Source of the DNA: JAEUHQ01 sp964538915
Lineage (GTDB): Bacteria > Planctomycetota > UBA1135 > UBA2386
DNA length: 64,000 nucleotides
Assembly: GCA_964538915.1 (NCBI GenBank)
Contig: CAZIFB010000007.1
Span: 1-64,000 of the forward strand
Direction: 5' to 3'
Under the pieces are notes generated by a model. It made no database searches. It saw only the letters and a list, made by a program, of their open reading frames with translations, and was not told where the DNA came from. Position 1 is the stretch's first letter, and each line of letters opens with the position of its first letter. A program made the position numbers and the translations under genes. Shown here in pieces: positions 17,901 to 25,539 of the stretch.

Positions 17901-18588
17901 GGTGCTGCGCGACGACGGGAACGAGACCATCGTCCTGCCGAGCAGCGACGCGGCGATGCAGACGCTGCGCATCCGCGGCGACGCGACGATCGAGGGTTCG
18001 GAGATCCGGATCGACGCGATCGCCGAGATCGGCGACCTCGCCGGTTTCGGCCTCGCCGACCGCCTGCGCGAGCTGAAGGAGAACCAGCAGAAGCTCGCGG
18101 CGCGCCAGATCGCGCAACAGATCTTCTCCGGCTTCCGCGTGCGCAACGCGCAGATCGCCGATGCGACGCCCGGCAAGCCGCTGCGCATCCAGGCCACGGT
18201 CGGCCGTGCCGGCGTGCAGAGCGAGGGCGACGGCTTCGTGATGCAGCTCCCCGTACCGCCGATGAAGTTCGTCGCGAACTTTGGCGATCGAGCCGAGCGC
18301 ACTCTGCCCTTCCTGTTCCCCGGCGACGTCCTCAACGAGTGGCAGATCGACGTCGACGCTGGCGCGGCTCACCGCTTCGTCGACTGCCCGGCGCCCGTCT
18401 CGATCCGTTGCCGGCAGTTCGAACACGACCTGCAGGTCGTCCGGGTCGGCGACAAGCTGCGTTTCTCGCGCCGCACGCGGGTGCTGCCGGGCTCGTTCCC
18501 GGCGAATCGCTTCGGCGAGTGGCTGCGCGCCCTCGCCGACGCCGACCGCGCCGACCAGGTGACGGTCGACCTCGCTGCGAAGGGGTAG
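14962..18588 (+). CDS. Exported DUF3857-type protein with degenerate transglutaminase domain
   Basis: A 1208-residue partner of the preceding gene, with signal peptide (MIRLTTKYLFAALLTFAPSALVAQ, in part), a TPR-like helical region (about 300-620), and the same DUF3857 plus transglutaminase layout in the C-terminal half. The catalytic cysteine loop is changed: KGSRFLLVAALLRAAG aligns with the neighbour's HGDCKDKALLLCAMLG, putting Arg900 in the place of Cys943. The fold is probably kept but enzymatic activity lost. The ATG at 14962 overlaps the upstream stop by 4 bp, so the two proteins are probably made together and may act as an active/inactive pair. Confidence 0.8.
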   Translation: MIRLTTKYLFAALLTFAPSALVAQSDTKEVAAAIVRSLVPATDDPDAGFRDLVTTAMAQRLSPAAWVLVQEAIWQVNQLQDPAARREELKPATAGERLHGRLEQKLTELRWWLDRACDGPLRAGAIPALGYCKHAVVVGPLGDEGEHFVGIPLAPEFRFPAVGAEMPGRGRMAKVRRVDTRVGSDYVEFFSRANAMPGCYYALQRFAVDAPIDGFLEVEFDGDFQLFVDGSEMLRVERWKGTAPRRHYVAVHLPAGEHTTLLKACSFERDRFTMRWLDADAAPLTAVRQIAIEDPAAPIGDRATPSENAFVTADALLARAAEQADAAPELRIAAILVAERDNNTDLALRLCEPLRRSPPSDPLAALAFARVLRYAPMPDALRRAEARKIEEPAIAGLPTEHHAARMANVALLSEQDQREKALRLLADHPAPGPATFQRRHALVRELKFAAEEVPLLEQWAAKCPRDPRPLNLLADAAASAADGARAVELRKRASAFAPDLQNGARAVEAAIDVGDAATARAWIDAIAPLAENPRDIGRVTLEGRLFRASGDDAALTPLLQEAIHHPDASTDFLFDLAGQCARQPGGKATTIACLQRSLELDPDQPKVRAWLAELGELPPEAATFAPFRRDGDAVRKAFTAGEREQTASSTVLIDQRIVELHVDGSWTSETHELRRINDQAGVDAFRTAAPLDGADEVLLVRTIGADGRVWVPAQVENEYALQRLEPGVFVEWRYRERGAAPGADPAHAGTFYFGSESEPLLLSEFVVIAPAVCRASARSRGFGDPTETRDLDGGRKATIWRRENLPALPREQFLPPLHETVPFVEVGEDATPFASLRRTRIDLLRRTRPTAPIQTKAKELFAGLDGRSVVEAAWKWCNETIESGPAESALDTLLLQKGSRFLLVAALLRAAGLDVAPTACHGFRNEASDDSSLFAAQDPFDVTGALVTLANGERIHLFVDTPRHWPLGAVPAGRAGTSAMVLRDDGNETIVLPSSDAAMQTLRIRGDATIEGSEIRIDAIAEIGDLAGFGLADRLRELKENQQKLAARQIAQQIFSGFRVRNAQIADATPGKPLRIQATVGRAGVQSEGDGFVMQLPVPPMKFVANFGDRAERTLPFLFPGDVLNEWQIDVDAGAAHRFVDCPAPVSIRCRQFEHDLQVVRVGDKLRFSRRTRVLPGSFPANRFGEWLRALADADRADQVTVDLAAKG

Positions 18589-18647
18589 ATCGCGCGGACT
18601 CGCGCCGCGCCGACCGTCGGGGATGGCGGGAACCCCGGCGCTGCGCG

Positions 18648-19097
18648 ATGATGCTGCGCTCGCGTATGCGCCTCGTTCCTGCCCTGTTGCTGTTGCTGTT
18701 GCTGCCGGGACTCCTGGTTCCCGCCGGCATCGCGCTGCGCTGGTGCCGGTGCGAACACCCGATGACGGCTTCGCGCACCGCGTCGTGCTGCGCGGCGAAG
18801 CCGGCACCGGTGAAGGCCTGCTGTGCCCGCCGCAACACGCGGCCCACGGACGGCAGCGACGAAGGTGCCGTCGCGCGAGTCGAGCAGGGCAAGTGCCGTT
18901 GCGTGTGGATCAAGGCGCCCGACGATCGGCCCGACCCGACGCCGCCGCCCGACGCCGACCCGGTCGCGCTGCCGGCCCCGCTGGTCGCGGCGATCCCTTC
19001 GCCTGCACCGCCCGCATCGGCGCCGTGCGATCTCGCGGTCACCGCCGCCTGTCGCGCACCGCCGGATCGCGCGCGCTGCCTGCCGCTGCTGCTCTGA
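18648..19097 (+). CDS. Small exported cysteine-rich protein
   Basis: A 149-residue protein with a strong hydrophobic leader (LVPALLLLLLLPGLLVPAG) followed by a Cys-rich segment with pairs CRC, CC, CC and CRC between residues ~33 and 86, then a Pro/Ala-rich tail with two further cysteines. I do not recognise a named family. Ten or so cysteines after a signal peptide, at the head of a YHS/TolC/multicopper oxidase group, suggest a periplasmic metal-binding protein. Two adjacent ATG codons (18648, 18651) make the exact start uncertain. Confidence 0.6.
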   Translation: MMLRSRMRLVPALLLLLLLPGLLVPAGIALRWCRCEHPMTASRTASCCAAKPAPVKACCARRNTRPTDGSDEGAVARVEQGKCRCVWIKAPDDRPDPTPPPDADPVALPAPLVAAIPSPAPPASAPCDLAVTAACRAPPDRARCLPLLL

Positions 19098-19273
19098 AGA
19101 ACCCGCCCCGCGGACGGCGCGGTTTCGGCGTTCTCGGCCGGACCGTGCCACGCGGGGCAGCGTCACGGAGCGAGCGTCGCGGCGGCCCCGCTGCTTCGCC
19201 TCCTCCCGTGATGTCGCGTCGTCGTTTCGATCCGCCCGTTCCGAGGGCTGTCCGTTCCGGTCGCGAGGTTCTC

Positions 19274-19969
19274 ATGTTCCGTTGTTCGATCCCGTTGTTC
19301 CTGACACTCGTCCTGCCCGCGCAGGAGAGCCCGGCGGCGAAACCCGCCGAAACCGCTCCGCAGTCCCCCCGCGTCGAAGTGCCCGCGTTCCCGAACGCGA
19401 CGTGCCCGATCATGGGCAAGAAGGTGTCGATGCCGCTGTCGGTGGACACCGAGCTCGGCCGCATCTGGGTGTGCTGCAAGCCGTGCTACAAGAAGGTGCT
19501 CCGCGACGTCGCAGCGGCGCACAAGACCGCCTATCCGACCGTCGAGGCGCACGCGAACACGACGTGCCCCGTGTCCGGCGAGCCGATCGGCGAACACGCC
19601 GTCGAGGTCACGCTGCAAGGCCACCGTTTCCGCGTGTGCTGCAGCGCGTGCTCCGCCGACGCGCAGAAACAGTCGCAGCGCACCCTCGCCAAGGTCTTGC
19701 AGCCGAAGCTCGTCGACGTCGGCAACACGACGTGCCCGGTCACCGGCCAGCCGGTCGCGGAGAACGTCGTCGTGACGATCGGCGATCACATCGTGCGCCT
19801 CGCGACGCCGCTGGTCGTCGAGGACGTCGAGAAGGACCCCGCGGGGGTCCTCGCGAAGGCGCAGGAGATCCGGAAGAAGCAGCCCGCGCCGGCGCCGCAC
19901 GTTCACACGAAGAAGGCGGAGCCCGCTCCGAAGACGGCGCCGGCCCCGGGTACGGAGGGCGGCAAGTGA
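19274..19969 (+). CDS. Exported triple YHS/TRASH-like metal-binding protein
   Basis: A 231-residue protein with a short signal peptide (cleavage near residue 16, LVLPAQ) and three tandem YHS/TRASH-like units. Unit 1: Cys44 (CPIMGKKV) with Cys67, Cys68 and Cys71. Unit 2: Cys98 (CPVSGEPIG) with Cys122, Cys123 and Cys126. Unit 3 keeps Cys154 (CPVTGQPV) but has lost the CCxxC part (reads RLATPLVV), so it probably does not bind metal in the same way. Such domains bind copper or other soft metals. The C-terminus is Lys/Pro/Ala-rich. Its stop overlaps the next start (GTGA). Confidence 0.8.
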   Translation: MFRCSIPLFLTLVLPAQESPAAKPAETAPQSPRVEVPAFPNATCPIMGKKVSMPLSVDTELGRIWVCCKPCYKKVLRDVAAAHKTAYPTVEAHANTTCPVSGEPIGEHAVEVTLQGHRFRVCCSACSADAQKQSQRTLAKVLQPKLVDVGNTTCPVTGQPVAENVVVTIGDHIVRLATPLVVEDVEKDPAGVLAKAQEIRKKQPAPAPHVHTKKAEPAPKTAPAPGTEGGK

Positions 19970-20169
19970 AGGCGGCCCGGATGCGGCGCTGCCTCGCGTT
20001 GTCGCTCGCGACCGCGGCATGCACAGCACCGCCGCCGATGCCGGACCCGCCCGCGTCGCACCCGGCCTCCCCCGCCGCCGCCGCGGCACCGGAGCGCCCG
20101 ATGTCCGACGCGTTGTCGATGCCGAAACGCAGCGCGACGCCGCCTTCGACCGGCGGGCGAGGGCACTGA
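19966..20169 (+). CDS. Small putative lipoprotein
   Basis: A 67-residue product starting at the GTG overlapping the preceding stop. The N-terminus KAARMRRCLALSLATAAC has a short charged region, hydrophobic core and a lipobox-like TAAC, followed by a Pro/Ala-rich, low-complexity tail. No family is recognisable. The position between the YHS protein and the TolC-like protein, with 1 bp to the next gene, suggests it belongs to the metal operon. An internal ATG at 19981 is an alternative start. Confidence 0.5.
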   Translation: MKAARMRRCLALSLATAACTAPPPMPDPPASHPASPAAAAAPERPMSDALSMPKRSATPPSTGGRGH

Positions 20170-20170
20170 C

Positions 20171-21592
20171 GTGCGCACCGTCCGTCCGCCGACGCGCTGG
20201 CTCGGCCCCCTCGCGCTGTTCGCCGCGTGCACGTCCGTCGACCCGGCCGCGGACCGCGCAGTCGTACACGCGGCGGTACAGCAGCGCGCGGCCACCGACG
20301 CCGACGCGCCGCGCGAAGACGACGACGCGGCGGCCAACGCCGTGCGCGACCTGCTCACGCGCCCCCTCGACGAAGAGGGCGCCGTTCGCGTGATGTTCCT
20401 CGCCAACCATCGGGTGCGAGCGGGCTACGAACGCCTCGGCATCGCCCGCGCCGATCTGGTGCAGGCGGGACTGCTGCGCAATCCGGTCTTCGACCTCGAT
20501 GCGCGCTTCCTGTTCGACGGTGGCACGGAGGTCGAACTCGGCCTCGCCGCGCCGTTCGTCGACCTGTTCTGGCGGCCGCTGCGCACGCACGTCGCCGAGC
20601 ACGAGTTCGCCGCCGCGAAGCTCGTGTTCACGGACTCGCTCCTGCACGCCGTCTTCACGGTGCGCGGCGCGTTCGTCGACCTGCGCGCCGCGAACAGGGC
20701 CGTGGAGCTGCACCGCGCCGACGTCGACGCGGCGGGATCCGCGCACCAGCTCGCCGTCGAGCTGCACGCCGCCGGCAACCTCACCGATCAGGCGCTGGCC
20801 CTGGAACGCCTCGGCGAAACGCGCGCACGTCTCGACCTCGCCGCGGCCGAACTCACAGCCGAAGAGGCGCGCGAACGATTGCAGATGCTTCTCGGTCTGT
20901 GGGGCCCGGACACGGCGTGGACTCCCGCCGACTCGCCTTCTCCCGATCCGATGGCCGGCGTCGACATCGGCGACGTCGAGTCGCGCGCCGTCGACGCGTC
21001 GCTCGACCTCGCCGCGGCGCGGGCTGGCATCGACGCACTCGCGGGGCACGCCGACCTCGCCACCTGGCGCAGCTGGCTCCCCGAAGGGCAGATCGGCGCG
21101 AGCGCCATCCGCGAGCCGGGCGGCGACTGGGGCCTCGGTCCGCGGTTCGGCATGGAGCTGCCGCTCTTCGACACGGGCGCGGCCGGACGCGCACGCGCCG
21201 GCGCCGCCCTGCGAGCCGCACTGCACGACCACGCGGCGATCGCGGTCGAGATCCGCTCGATCGCGCGCAACCTCCGCACGAGGTTCGTGCACCTCGCCGC
21301 CCGCGAACGCTTCCTGCGCGACGTGCACCTGCCGCAGCGCGCCGAAGTGCTGCGCACGACGCTGCAGACCTACAACGCGATGCAGATCGGGGTCTTCGAC
21401 GTGCTGCGCCAGCGCCGCCTCGAACTCGCCGACGAGCTGGAACACACCACCGTTCTCCGCGACACGCTGCGCGCTCGTCTCGACCTTCAGCAGCTGCTCG
21501 CCGGCGCGATGCCGAAGGACCGCGGCCCCGCCGAACCGCCGACACGCACCGCGCCCGACGTTCGCGACGCGGAGCCGACCCGAGGACACTGA
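20171..21592 (+). CDS. TolC-family outer membrane efflux lipoprotein
   Basis: A 473-residue outer membrane factor with a lipobox-like signal (LALFAAC) and the long amphipathic helices of the OEP/TolC family: two repeats with patterns such as NRAVELHRADVDAAGSAHQLAVELHAAG and the later LRTTLQTYNAMQIG (shown here as landmarks). It would form the outer membrane channel of a tripartite exporter for metals or small molecules. No RND pump or membrane fusion gene is adjacent, so it must pair with one elsewhere or work with the multicopper oxidase 1 bp downstream. The GTG start at 20171 directly follows the preceding stop. Confidence 0.8.
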   Translation: MRTVRPPTRWLGPLALFAACTSVDPAADRAVVHAAVQQRAATDADAPREDDDAAANAVRDLLTRPLDEEGAVRVMFLANHRVRAGYERLGIARADLVQAGLLRNPVFDLDARFLFDGGTEVELGLAAPFVDLFWRPLRTHVAEHEFAAAKLVFTDSLLHAVFTVRGAFVDLRAANRAVELHRADVDAAGSAHQLAVELHAAGNLTDQALALERLGETRARLDLAAAELTAEEARERLQMLLGLWGPDTAWTPADSPSPDPMAGVDIGDVESRAVDASLDLAAARAGIDALAGHADLATWRSWLPEGQIGASAIREPGGDWGLGPRFGMELPLFDTGAAGRARAGAALRAALHDHAAIAVEIRSIARNLRTRFVHLAARERFLRDVHLPQRAEVLRTTLQTYNAMQIGVFDVLRQRRLELADELEHTTVLRDTLRARLDLQQLLAGAMPKDRGPAEPPTRTAPDVRDAEPTRGH

Positions 21593-21593
21593 C

Positions 21594-22862
21594 ATGAACC
21601 ACGACCGCCGCCAGTTCCTGTTCGTGAGCACCGCCGCCGGACTCGGCGGCGCACTGCCCGCGCGCGCCGGGTCGCCGCGACCGACCGCTCCGCGCACCGA
21701 GCCCGGCGCCGTCGAAACGCCGAACGGCAGCACGCTCCCGTGGCGCGTGCAGGACGGAGTGAAGATCGGCCACCTCGTCGTGGCGCCGGTGCGGCACGAA
21801 TTCGCGCCCGGTCTCGAAGGCAACTGCTACGGCTACAACGGCCAGGTGCACGGCCCGACGATCGAAGCGGTCGAAGGCGACCGGGTGCGCATCTACGTGA
21901 CGAACCGCCTCGACGTACCGACCACCGTTCACTGGCACGGCATGCTGGTGCCGAACGGCATGGACGGCGTCGGCGGACTCACGCAGCGCTCGATCGAGCC
22001 GGGCGAAACGTTCCGCTACGAGTTCGATCTCGCGAAGCCCGGCACGTTCATGTTCCACAGCCACCACGACGAGATGGTGCAGATGGCGATGGGCCTCGTC
22101 GGGATGTTCGTCGTGCATCCGAGGACCGCCGCGGGGCCGCTGCCCGATCGCGACTTCGTCTACATGCTCGGCGAGTGGGCGCTGAAGGTCGGCACCGAAC
22201 GGCCCGACCCGAACGAGATGAAGGACTTCAACGTGCTCACGTTGAACGGCAAGGTCTTCCCCGCGACCGCGCCGATGGTCGTGAAGACCGGCCAGCGCGT
22301 GCGCATCCGCATCGGCAACCTGAGCGCGATGGACCACCACCCCATGCACCTACACGGGCACGCGTTCACCGTCACCGCGACGGACGGCGGCGACATCCCA
22401 CCGTCGGCGCGCTACCCGGAGACGACCGTGCTCGTGGCCGCGGGACAGACGCGCACGATCGAGTTCGTCGCGGACGCGCCGGGCGACTGGGCCTTCCACT
22501 GCCACATGACGCACCACGTGATGACGCAGATGGGCCACGACGTACCGAACCTCGTCGGCGTCGATCCGAGCCTGTTCGACGAGCAGCTCGCGAAGGTGCT
22601 GCCGGCGTTCCTCCAGATGGGGCGCGGCGACGAACAGGATCCCGCCGCCGAGGACACGACGATGCCGAAGAACAGCCTGCCGATGGTCGGCGGCCTCGGC
22701 GGCCACGGCTACATCACGATGGGCGGCATGGTGACGGTGCTGAAGGTCCGCGACGGCATCACCGGCTACGGCGACCCCGGCTTCTACACCGCGCCGGCCG
22801 GCACGCTCGCCAACGTCGCCTTGCCGGAAGAACTCGCGCGCGACGGCATCCGCGTCGACTGA
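21594..22862 (+). CDS. Multicopper oxidase, Tat-exported
   Basis: A 422-residue multicopper oxidase that oxidises substrates (often cuprous ions) with O2 reduced to water in the periplasm. A Tat-type leader (DRRQFLFVS) is at the N-terminus. All copper motifs are present: HWHG (113-116), HSHH (155-158), HPMHLHGH (249-256) and HCHMTHH (302-308). The Met residue after the last motif and the Met-rich C-terminal segment fit copper-handling enzymes of the CopA/CumA type. The second cupredoxin domain is short, so this is a compact two-to-three-domain form. Last gene of the metal group; 1 bp after the TolC-like gene. Confidence 0.92.
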   Translation: MNHDRRQFLFVSTAAGLGGALPARAGSPRPTAPRTEPGAVETPNGSTLPWRVQDGVKIGHLVVAPVRHEFAPGLEGNCYGYNGQVHGPTIEAVEGDRVRIYVTNRLDVPTTVHWHGMLVPNGMDGVGGLTQRSIEPGETFRYEFDLAKPGTFMFHSHHDEMVQMAMGLVGMFVVHPRTAAGPLPDRDFVYMLGEWALKVGTERPDPNEMKDFNVLTLNGKVFPATAPMVVKTGQRVRIRIGNLSAMDHHPMHLHGHAFTVTATDGGDIPPSARYPETTVLVAAGQTRTIEFVADAPGDWAFHCHMTHHVMTQMGHDVPNLVGVDPSLFDEQLAKVLPAFLQMGRGDEQDPAAEDTTMPKNSLPMVGGLGGHGYITMGGMVTVLKVRDGITGYGDPGFYTAPAGTLANVALPEELARDGIRVD

Positions 22863-22928
22863 CGACGCGGCGGCGGGGACGCACGAAACCGTGGACTCCT
22901 CCGGCCCGAGCGACGATCCTCCGCCCCC

Positions 22929-23720
22929 ATGCAACCAGGTGCGCAGCCGGCGAACGAACCCTCGAGTCGCATCCCGACCCGCTTCGTCGACCACCTCGGC
23001 GACGACGATTTGCGCGTCCTGAACGGCCTCCTGCCGTGGCGAGCGTTCACCCTCGATGCGCACGGTCGTGAGTTCGGCGTGCGCGCATCGGAGACGAAGC
23101 GCAACGTGCCGCAGCAGATCCCCGACCGGCGCATCGTCGAACTGCACCGCCGCTTCCCGCTGACCGGACGAAGCGTGCTCGAGATCGGCTGCTTCGAAGG
23201 CATCCACACGATCGCGCTCGCCCAGAAGGCGCGCGAAGTGGTCGCGATCGACAGCCGGATCGAGAACGTCGTGAAGACCGTCGTCCGCACGTGGAGCTTC
23301 GGGCTGCACGTCACGTGCTTCAAATGCGACGTCGAGCGCGACGAGGACTTCGCGCTCGTGCCCGAAGTCGACATCACGCACCACGTCGGCGTGCTCTACC
23401 ACCTGACCGATCCGGTCGGCCACCTCGCCAAGCTGCTGCGTCGCACGAAGCACGCGCTGATGCTCGACACCCACGTCGCCGCACCCGGCACGGCGACGAA
23501 GAGCTACCAGGTCGGCGGACGCACGTATCCGTACCGCCACTTCACCGAAGGCGGCCGCGCCGACGCGTTCTCGGGCATGTACGACCACGCGAAGTGGCTC
23601 CCGATCGACGTGCTGACCGCTCTCCTGCGCGAGCAGGGCTTCGGCGAGGTCGACGTCGCGGAGATGCGTGAAGAACGCAACGGGCCCCGCACGTTGATCT
23701 TCGCGCGCCGCACGTCGTGA
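22929..23720 (+). CDS. Class I SAM-dependent methyltransferase, CmoB-like
   Basis: A 263-residue methyltransferase. Motif I is VLEIGCFEG (about residues 84-92), followed by the acidic strand VVAIDSR, and GVLYHLTDPVGHLAKL resembles the CmoB/DUF1698 signature after the active site. In glycan loci similar enzymes methylate sugars or related intermediates. It is the first gene of a run of three genes each overlapping the next by 4 bp (to 25539), which ties it to the membrane protein downstream. Confidence 0.8.
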   Translation: MQPGAQPANEPSSRIPTRFVDHLGDDDLRVLNGLLPWRAFTLDAHGREFGVRASETKRNVPQQIPDRRIVELHRRFPLTGRSVLEIGCFEGIHTIALAQKAREVVAIDSRIENVVKTVVRTWSFGLHVTCFKCDVERDEDFALVPEVDITHHVGVLYHLTDPVGHLAKLLRRTKHALMLDTHVAAPGTATKSYQVGGRTYPYRHFTEGGRADAFSGMYDHAKWLPIDVLTALLREQGFGEVDVAEMREERNGPRTLIFARRTS

Positions 23721-24121
23721 AGACCCTCGTGCTGGCGCTGCTCGTGCTGCACGTGCTGCTCGGAACGGCACGCGTGCCGGGCGTCGTGATCGCCCGGCGG
23801 CTGGACGACGTCGCCGAGTTCGAGCGCCGCGGCGCGCCGCGTTTCTTTCTCGACTCACCCCGCCAGCGCGGCGCCGCGGCGGTCGAGTGGATCCTCGCGA
23901 ACGTGCCCGCCGACGCGGTCGTGCTCTACCGCGGCGACAGCAAGGGCTCGATCGAGTTCGTCCCGGGGCTGATCGCCCCGCGACTCCTGGTCCGGGCCGA
24001 CGCGTGCCCCGCCGACGACGGGTACCACGGCCGCCCTCTCGCCCGGCGCTCGTCCCGGGATGGCGGCAAGGTGCTCGTCGTCGCGGCCCTAGGGGACGAT
24101 CTGCGGCTCGAGGACCGATGA
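23717..24121 (+). CDS. Small membrane-anchored protein of glycan locus
   Basis: A 134-residue protein with an N-terminal hydrophobic segment (LVLALLVLHVLLGTARV) and a soluble remainder. No family recognised. It overlaps the methyltransferase stop (GTGA) and the next start (ATGA), so it is translated in step with both. The rest contains a short stretch AVVLYRGDSKGSIEF typical of an extracytoplasmic domain that follows a membrane anchor in glycosyltransferase-C-type systems, but this is a weak resemblance. Confidence 0.6.
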   Translation: MKTLVLALLVLHVLLGTARVPGVVIARRLDDVAEFERRGAPRFFLDSPRQRGAAAVEWILANVPADAVVLYRGDSKGSIEFVPGLIAPRLLVRADACPADDGYHGRPLARRSSRDGGKVLVVAALGDDLRLEDR

Positions 24122-25539
24122 TCGGCGCGACCGTCGGCGAACGCGTCGTGATCAGCGCGCTCGGCGGCCTCGCACTGTTCGGGGCGGTCGCCCACGTCCT
24201 GCTGCTGACGAACGCCGCCGTGCCGGCCTTCACGCTGCCGGTCGCGATCGCCGTCGCCGGCACCGCTGCCGCGAAGGTGCACTTCCCGCCGCCCGCTGCC
24301 GCACCGGCAGCACCACGCTGGCTGCCGTGGCTCGTGCTCGCGCTCGTCGCCATCCTGACGGGAGCCGTCGCGTACGGCGCCCTCGCCACGACGTCGCGCC
24401 ATTGGGACGGCGCCGCCGCGTGGGATGCACGAACACGCGCGCTCACCGAACACGCGACGCTGGCGCAGCCGTTCTTCGCCGACCCGGCGGTACTGTCCCC
24501 GGCGCGCGACTATCCGCTGCTGCAACCGCTCGTGATCGCCGCGGGCAACACGCTGCTCTCTGGCGACGCCGGCCGAGCGCTCTTCCCGGCACTCCTGGTC
24601 GCGCTCGCGCTCCTCGTCGGCACGACGGTCCGACGCGCTGCGACCCCGACGCTCTCGTGGCTCGCCGCCGCCGCGGTCGTGTGCACTCCGATGCTCGTGA
24701 AACCGAGCAGCGGCAGCGCCGACTCCGGCTACGGCGACACGTTGCTGCTGATCTGCACGACGGCGATCGGGGCCGGCTTCGTGCGCCGCGACGCACGGTT
24801 CGTGTTCCTCGGCGCGTTCCTCGCGGTGCTCGTGAAGCCCGAAGGACTCCTCCACGCAGCTCTCGCCACCGCGGCCGCGGCGACCCTCGGCGAACGCGCG
24901 GTCGCCCGCGGCGCCGCCCTCGGCCTCGTGCTCGCCGCGGCGCTCTGGCTGCCTCTGCAGCAGCGGCTCGTCGGCGCCGATCCCGCCGCAGCGCTGCCCG
25001 TGCTCCTTGCCCTCGCAGTCGTGTGTGCAACGCTGCTCGCGTTCGACGCGATCGCGCGGCGGCGGGTGTGGAGCAGGCACCGCCGTCTGGCTGCGGGCGC
25101 CGCACTCGCGGCAATCGCCGCGATCGCGGCACTCGTCGTCCTCCCCGCGACCGGCGGCACGCTCCGCGCCTACCTCGGCTCCGCCGAGCGTGCCCTGCAG
25201 CAGCTCGATCGTGTGCCGGCGATCGCGTGGGGCTTCGTGAACTACGGACTGCTGCGCGGCGACTTCGGCCTCGTCTTCTGGTTCGTCGCGATCGCCGTGG
25301 CCGCCGCCGCGCGCCGCCGCGTTCTCGGCGAGTCGGCGCCGATGCTCGCGTTCGTAGCCGGCGGTCTCACGATTGCCGGGGCGGCGTTCGTGCTGTCGCC
25401 GGAAGCCGACGTGGACCACCACCTGAAGTCGAGCCTGCCGCGCCTGCTGCTGCACTGGCTCGGGCCGGCCGTGCTGCTCGGCTGCGCCGCCCTGGTCGCG
25501 ATCAGCGGTCGCCCGCGAACAGACGCAGCGGCGCCGTGA
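24118..25539 (+). CDS. Polytopic membrane protein, GT-C glycosyltransferase-like
   Basis: A 473-residue protein with roughly ten to twelve hydrophobic helices. An Asp-containing loop after the second helix (ATTSRHWDGAAAWDARTRAL region) and the later PLLQPLV fit GT-C enzymes of the ArnT/RgtB kind, which transfer sugars from polyprenyl phosphate donors on the outer face of the membrane. The catalytic assignment is an inference from topology and context. Its 3' end overlaps the oppositely oriented gene 25502-27070 by 38 bp. Confidence 0.7.
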   Translation: MIGATVGERVVISALGGLALFGAVAHVLLLTNAAVPAFTLPVAIAVAGTAAAKVHFPPPAAAPAAPRWLPWLVLALVAILTGAVAYGALATTSRHWDGAAAWDARTRALTEHATLAQPFFADPAVLSPARDYPLLQPLVIAAGNTLLSGDAGRALFPALLVALALLVGTTVRRAATPTLSWLAAAAVVCTPMLVKPSSGSADSGYGDTLLLICTTAIGAGFVRRDARFVFLGAFLAVLVKPEGLLHAALATAAAATLGERAVARGAALGLVLAAALWLPLQQRLVGADPAAALPVLLALAVVCATLLAFDAIARRRVWSRHRRLAAGAALAAIAAIAALVVLPATGGTLRAYLGSAERALQQLDRVPAIAWGFVNYGLLRGDFGLVFWFVAIAVAAAARRRVLGESAPMLAFVAGGLTIAGAAFVLSPEADVDHHLKSSLPRLLLHWLGPAVLLGCAALVAISGRPRTDAAAP

